Below, one piece after another: positions 58,532-64,000 of a DNA stretch of 64,000 nucleotides. Position numbers and translations under genes: made by a program. Each line of letters opens with the position of its first letter. Position 1 is the stretch's first letter. Source of the stretch: Vigna angularis (Eukaryota > Streptophyta > Magnoliopsida > Fabales > Fabaceae); NCBI RefSeq assembly GCF_016808095.1, contig NC_068978.1, positions 24,110,806-24,174,805 on the forward strand, in the 5' to 3' direction. The notes under the pieces are model-generated. The model was not told the DNA's origin and did not search any database. It saw only the letters and a program-made list of their open reading frames with translations.

Positions 58532-60515
58532 TCACGCTTTGTAGACCTCTGTTCTCTGAAGTTTTTTCTTTTGTGCACCCTTCGTCTTAACTTTATGCAA
58601 TGGAGGTATCATAGATGTCATTGCAGGACAAACAATGTCAAGTAACTTTTGTTTAATTGTCACTTTACCTCTAATCTCAACCTCCTTAAATTTTTCTTCA
58701 ACCATAGTCAGCTCATGTTGTATGGATAACTCTGGCTGTGATTCATTCGATACAATATCTGAAATAGACAATCTTGTCCACATCACATGAAATTCACCCA
58801 AGGGAATCATACCAGGGGCATAACGTGCTAATTCACAAGCATAGGGGACACCGTACGTCCGTCTAAGTATGCATCCACATCTTCCCGTATCGAGACCTAT
58901 AAGATTTGCTCGTTCTAATTCTTTAGTTATTAGTCCTAAAGCATATCTGGATACACGTCCAACAAGTTTTTTGTATTTTATGCCTTTATAAGCTTCACTC
59001 ATAAGATTCAGACTAATTTCGAACGACACTTTGATCTTATTATGTTGCAACACTATTACATTATGAATGGCATCCCAACAAGAACAAAGATCTCCCATAC
59101 TGTTTCCCAATACTTTCTTTAAGTTCCAATGAGTAGACTCAACCCTAACAAAAATAAATCAACAATATTATCAAATATTCAAATACAGTGTAAACTAATA
59201 TAATATTAAAACATACCTATTCGTTGTTGTATTCCCTAAATGCATAACTTTGTTTGTCCATGCCTTCACAAAGTAAGTATTGTATGGAATAATCCAAGTA
59301 TTATTCACATATTCAAATAATAAAGGGCATGAACGACAAGTGTATTCAAAGTGATTCACACAGTCCCCAAACATAGATTCATCTTCACAATCCATGATGT
59401 TCTCCCATTCTTCCATTATGACATCCCATGCTTCCTTACAATCAAGTAACATTTTGCACTTCGCTTTGACATTTTTTTGAAATATGGAAGCGACATAACA
59501 ACTGATATGACTAAGGAAAGACATTGTCGATGGAATTCATCAAAGACAAGTCTCTATCGCTGATAATGACTTGTGGACCGATATCAGATGTCAAAAATAA
59601 ACCTCTAAGCTTTTGAAGAGCCCAAGTGAAATTATTTTGACTCTCACTTGATAAGAATGCAAATGCGACTGAGTAGGTTAACCTAGTATATGTCATACCA
59701 ACAATCTCTAACAATGGCAACCAATATTTATTTGTTTTGTAAGTTGAATCCATTAACAAAACAACATTAAATGCATTCAATAACTTAATTGCATCAGGAT
59801 GTGTCCAAAAGAGGTCACTAACAACTTCAGAATCCTCTGCACATCTACTCCAATATATGTAATTATCCCGATCCAACGTCATCCTCAATTGTTGCAGCTC
59901 AGTTCTCGACCCTCTCAATGAGCGTTTATATGTATACCTTGCTGTGTAAACTTGTTTTATTGTAGTTACATTATGCTCATTATTTTGTTTCGGAGTCAAC
60001 AAAATATTTGTTGGTGTTACTTGGGTTTTAGTCATATCAACAAGTACTGCTTGTTCAGTAGGATTTAACCTACCAGCATAAGGATGCCCCACTAAAGTTT
60101 TTGCTAAATCGTGGTTATGGTATCCACATATCACTTGTAATACCCACCCATCGCCATTATCAGATGGTTTGCCCCTTAACTGGAAATGACACTCACATTT
60201 TCGGGTGCCATATGCACTAGGTTGGTCGGGTTTGTATTTTCTATATTTTCCGCCTCTTTCACATCCTAGCAACATAAACGTCTTCCTCCCAGGTTGACCG
60301 GTAGCTTTATCGGATCTTATAGTCACCAGAACAAATCCTAGATCATATGCAATCCCTTTTACCCATTTAATTAAGTTTTCACGAGAAGAAAAAATTTCAT
60401 TTGTTGTGAAATTATTCGTCAGATCTTCCTCAGCAACCTCATTTATAAATGATGAAAATCCTGATAGCATGGTACAATTTATTTCAGAATCCATCTCATA
60501 ATGATATTCGTCCAT
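58532..60515 (-). pseudogene. MULE transposase (FAR1/FRS-like), two lesions
   Basis: Two exons on the minus strand: 60515-59217 and 59144-58532 (GT-AG; NR/VES junction). The N-terminal FAR1-type DNA-binding region has FSSRENLIKWVKGIAYDLGF, the zinc ligands of GCERGG, CECHF and CGYHNHD. The MULE DDE core has VVLLMDSTYKTNKY (Asp256) and PQVIISDRDLSLMNSIDNVF (Asp320). The SWIM-like part CGCILRRTYGVPYACELARY is in exon 2, and the end is KVKTKGAQKKKL. Lesions are TAG at 59511-59513 just after NVFP and a frameshift in the T7 run (A7 on the coding strand) at 59472-59478. The start is the first ATG after stops. Its exon 2 end lies 75 bp from the convergent PMD gene. Confidence 0.88.
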
Positions 60516-61229
60516 TTAAATTATAATCACCTATAAAAAATAAAAAAAATAAAACAATAAATTTATAATTATATTATAAAATCAAAAACTAATACAATAA
60601 TTATACAATTATAAATTTATGAACAATATAATCTAACTTAAATCAAACACCAAGTTAAATAAACTTAAAACTATGTAAAATATTATTAAAAATTTTCATA
60701 ACAATTTTTATATCTAAAACTTATAAAAATTAAATATTTAAAATGCATTTTTTATATTAACAACAAATAATAATTATAAAAATAAAGTTAACTAGTTTTA
60801 TTCAATTTTTATATAAAACAAACCTACTTAAATAATATTCATAAAACAACATGCAAAATTATGAAAAATTCGTAACAATTATTTTTAAAAATTACATATT
60901 ATCTAATTATATTATAAATTCATAAAAATTATACATATACTTAAATATAATTATAAAATAATAAAATAATATATAAAATAACTAAAAATTATATAAATAA
61001 ATGAATGGCTGTCAAATATATTATGGAAATCTAATATATTATATATTGTTCCATCTTCAATTTTTTAAATAAATGCTAATCCTTACTTGTAATAATTGAG
61101 TATTCAAATAGGTAACTCAGTTTTTCCTCATAAAAAATGTATGGTTAGCTGAATAACAAGCACTGATACTAAATAAAATAGTTACTAAATAAGATAGGCG
61201 AGAAATTTTCATTCTCGGATATGGAAATC

Positions 61230-61314
<85 letters not shown>

Positions 61315-61640
61315 CGAATTTCGATAGGTAACTGATTTTTTTATTCTAAATTACTTATATTAATTTTAATAAATTCAGAAAACAAAATCATATGTAATTT
61401 CATTATAGACTAATACAAAATCATAAATAATTTTAAAATTAATAAAATAATTAAAACAATAACATAAATAAAGTTTTATGTATAATATTAAACATATGTA
61501 TCGGATATTGATATCTGAATTCTCACTTCCACGTCGGAATCGTATGCATTTATTCTCAATTTGTTTCAAAATCATAAGATCACAAATTAATTTAAATATT
61601 AAAAATAAATAAACTAGGTAAACAACATACATAAGCTAAC
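60516..61640. other. AT-rich upstream region of the transposase
   Basis: No gene. Low-complexity A/T sequence, then a (TA)n tract at 61234-61312. GGATAT-type phrases (ctcggatatggaaatcc at 61214, atcggatattgatatctgaa at 61500) echo the left-side hairpin wording. Confidence 0.45.
61234..61312. repeat. (TA)n microsatellite
   Basis: About 78 bases of TA repeat. Confidence 0.95.
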
Positions 61641-63840
61641 GAGGATAGACAGGGTCGAGAGCATTGAGGCTCAATCTTTCTTCTCTTCTCTTCTTCTTCC
61701 GATACTACTCCTCTCTTCTCTTTCTACTTTTTCTTTTTTCGATTTGTAAAACCTAGGATTAGGGGAGTACCGGCGTGAGAGAGAACGGCGTTGGGAAGCA
61801 ATTAATGCTCCGGGAGAGAAACGGAAATAGTGAATTTAAGAGGAAGGAGGTGCGGTTTCAAGATGAGTTATGGAGAAGAGGGAATCCGAGGTTGGTAAGG
61901 TTAATGGTAGGGTTCAGAGGTTTTATGGTGGGGGATAGAGGAAGATTATAAAAAGGGCCAGAGTGGGAATGGTAGAGGCACCAAAGCAAGCATCTCTAGA
62001 AACTTAAGAGTGAGAGAGAGATTCCGAGAGAGAGGCGCGTGCTGTAAGCTCGGTAGAAGTGCGGGTTGCTGTGAGGAAGAACCAATTCCAGGTATGGGAA
62101 GCTATTTTGGTTTTGATTGATTGCTTGTATGTGGTATGATATGCATTTTCCCTGTTGATGTTCCTTCGGGTATAATGTGATGTGGGAAGGATATAATTGT
62201 ATGTTGGGTGGAAATGAAAATAGGGTGCTGATGATTTGATTCCGTTCAGTATATTAATTGGTATGTGAGTGGTATTTGGGTTTTGGAAAGAATGTGTTAG
62301 ATGCTCTGTTTCACCTATGAAATCTGAGATAGTAAAATAAGGATTATGAGTTCATGTTTTATGAAGTTGGTGAATGCATGCGCATTATGAAGTTAGGAGT
62401 TAGTTATCTGAACTGGGTGCACTTTGAATGGACTGTCTGGACGTTAGTGATTGAGTTAATCTAGATATAAGTTATACAAATTGATTATGGATATCTGTTC
62501 TGATTCGGTCAAGGATAACATGAATCTTCATGTGTTAGAATGAAGTTAAAACGGTAAATTATGATTCTATGATGATTTAGCTTTGAAGGGAAAATTTAGA
62601 CTCTGTTAGAATGATAATTGAATGATGCTCTGCGTGAAATATACTCTGTAATACCTGTGAATGTTGGATGAATTATGATATTGTTTGATGATTGCGGAAC
62701 CATGGTATTTTTTTGTGTTTATCTGGTCTGAGTATGAGTTGTATAGGTGAAGAGATATATACATGTAAATAGCATCACTAATTGGTTGAATATGTGATCT
62801 GTACTAAAAATCTATTTTGTAAAATGCATGATGAATTATAATAATTTGAAGTAGGATTGAATGAGATCCTGGATTTATGCACTGATATTATGTATGCCGT
62901 TAGATAGTGAAGAATAATCCTAAGTCAATGGAAACTTTTTTTGGGCTGATAACTACGGTGCTATCTTCATACATGAACATTGTCTTTATCTGGAAAAAAG
63001 GGGAAAAACCATGTATGTTCAAGGGTAGAGAGATAATGGGTATTTTGTTGTTTGAAGCTGTGAATCATGGTGATGAATGAATGCTTGGAAAGGGTTTGTA
63101 TAATCGGACGGTAATTTTATAAACACGAGTGGAAAACTGTATGTTCAGACCTTTGAGTGATGAATTGTTGTGTTTAATATGAACTGCGATGTTTTGTAAA
63201 TTTCCAGAATTGATTAATTGTGTGCATAAGTTACTGATTCTGTATGTGTCTAGGTTGGTCTAAATATATGTTCGAATGGTAAAGTGGTTCAGGTTTGAAA
63301 TTCAATACTGTTAGACACTCTCAATAAGTATATATAGCTGTAAAGAGTAAAAAGGAACAAGTGTTTAAGTTGAGCATGAGTACTGGGATTAAAACGGGAA
63401 TTAACGTGAGGGCAGGGTATTGTATGTCTGAAAATAAGTGAATGGGAGGGAATGCTATGTGCCTCTAACGGTGTTATTGGATGTTCATCTTGTATGAAAC
63501 CCTTGGCTGCGTGAAACTGCTGCATATGTTGCTAAATTGTTTCAGTACTGTTAGGGACAGTTACTAAAATTGATACTGTATGTGTTATGACATAAATTGC
63601 AGAATTTGGTGATGTGATGCGTGCTTAATATTTAGTCTAATATATGTTATTGCTGTGTGGAAGTGATTTATTGTCAAACTGCATTTCTGTGTAATGAATC
63701 TGGACTGTGTGAATGAATCTTGTAAGCCCTCCATAATATATTTTCTCTCTTTTTTAATCTTAAGTAATACCAAGAGTGTTGTACAAGAAAAGACAATATC
63801 TAGGTAATTAATACTAATAACCAAACTAGCTTTCTAGGAC
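61641..63840. other. Promoter-like leader and long non-coding stretch
   Basis: A pyrimidine-rich block (61670-61745) and G-rich leader are followed by TATAAAAAG at 61947-61955, a GA-rich leader and a good splice-donor match CAG/GTATGG at 62089-62094. From there to 63840 the sequence is T-rich with no open frame, like a first intron. It could be the untranslated first exon of a gene beyond the window, or the U3-R-U5 of a gypsy LTR. I see no protein evidence either way. Confidence 0.35.
61947..61955 (+). promoter_or_regulatory. Candidate TATA box
   Basis: TATAAAAAG followed about 30 bases later by a purine-rich leader. Position and context fit a plant core promoter or an LTR promoter. Confidence 0.4.
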
Positions 63841-64000
63841 TGTTGGACTTCTTAAATCAAGAAGTCAAGAAAGCAAATAAACCACACCAACAGATTATAC
63901 TTCTCTGAATATACTTCTCTTATTCAATGAACCAAGAATACAATTGTATAGTAATCCCTCTTAAGGAAGCCCGATCTCCCTCCACTGGACTAATGTTCCA
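63841..64000 (+). mobile_element. Possible 5' start of an LTR, cut by the window end
   Basis: TGTTGGACTTCTTAAATCAA at 63841 begins a stretch that reads like a copia LTR (cttattcaatgaaccaagaa, tacaattgtatagtaatccc). The first bases also form a small palindrome (gacttcttaaatcaagaagtc). No second copy is in the window. Confidence 0.3.

Larger units (their letters stand above)
54600..61700. mobile_element. Probable MULE element region with a plant-mobile-domain gene and a transposase (borders unknown)
   Basis: A PMD gene (plus) and a MULE/FAR1-type transposase (minus) lie tail-to-tail 75 bp apart, flanked by long AT-rich stretches (55480-56510 and 60520-61640) and, on the left, by leader-like DNA with tandem and inverted repeats. 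MULE-like elements carrying a PMD gene are known in plants. I could not find matching terminal inverted repeats: the duplicated aagtgtttcatcctgcac at 54646/54659 has no inverted partner on the right. A single element is therefore an inference. Confidence 0.5.

Noticed and set aside
54600..61700. Right terminal inverted repeat for the PMD/MULE region
   Set aside because: I searched the right flank for the inverse of aagtgtttcatcctgcacct and of the GGTATGGAGAG block; only weak, short matches were seen.
1..64000. CRISPR array or bacterial operon
   Set aside because: Tandem arrays have no unique spacers between repeats, and genes have plant introns.

Overview
The window is nuclear DNA of a flowering plant, most probably a phaseoloid legume (bean, cowpea or relatives). 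The reasons are the style of the CC-NBS-LRR gene, the SIRE-like copia and CACTA families with CGGTT/AACCG subterminal repeats, the GTAATCGATTAC-type motifs and the AT-rich intron-bearing genes. The species cannot be fixed from the sequence alone. There is no bacterial-style operon, CRISPR array, rRNA or convincing tRNA.

Layout. 1.7-9.0 kb (minus strand) holds a large CC-NBS-LRR disease-resistance gene whose six exons are all whole numbers of codons. 10.1-10.7 kb is a decayed copia gag relic. 11.7-14.3 kb is a terminal-inverted-repeat element carrying a 1.1-kb MULE-like element in its left arm. 18.4-24.4 kb is a nested block: two 14-bp satellite arrays, a CACTA element with a UDP-glycosyltransferase fragment, and two head-to-head LTRs. 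25.0-30.7 kb is a copia element (minus strand) with a broken pol and almost no gag. 30.7-33.8 kb holds a MITE with a 10-bp target duplication, a gypsy RT scrap and a 1.4-kb non-autonomous CACTA element.

34.3-36.7 kb (minus strand) is the second intact gene, a three-exon PAR1-family secreted cysteine-rich protein. 38.1-41.1 kb is the left part of a CACTA element with a damaged, internally deleted transposase. 41.1-43.7 kb holds copia-LTR-like sequence and a hAT-type MITE (8-bp target duplication) containing a MULE-type element (perfect 9-bp target duplication). 46.8-51.3 kb is a complete non-autonomous LTR element (721-bp LTRs, PBS, polypurine tract) filled with a 96-bp tandem array that keeps one frame open. 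51.3-54.6 kb is a cluster of related MULE-type elements, one carrying phytochelatin-synthase exon fragments. 54.6-61.7 kb holds a plant-mobile-domain gene and a MULE/FAR1-like transposase in convergent orientation, 75 bp apart, each with small disabling lesions. 61.7-64.0 kb has a promoter-like leader and perhaps the start of another LTR.

Only the NLR and the PAR1 gene look functional. The rest is transposon-derived and shows gene-fragment capture, nested insertions dated by target duplications, and hairpin-rich DNA elements that could feed small-RNA pathways. All homology calls were made by eye from translated sequence; no database search was run.
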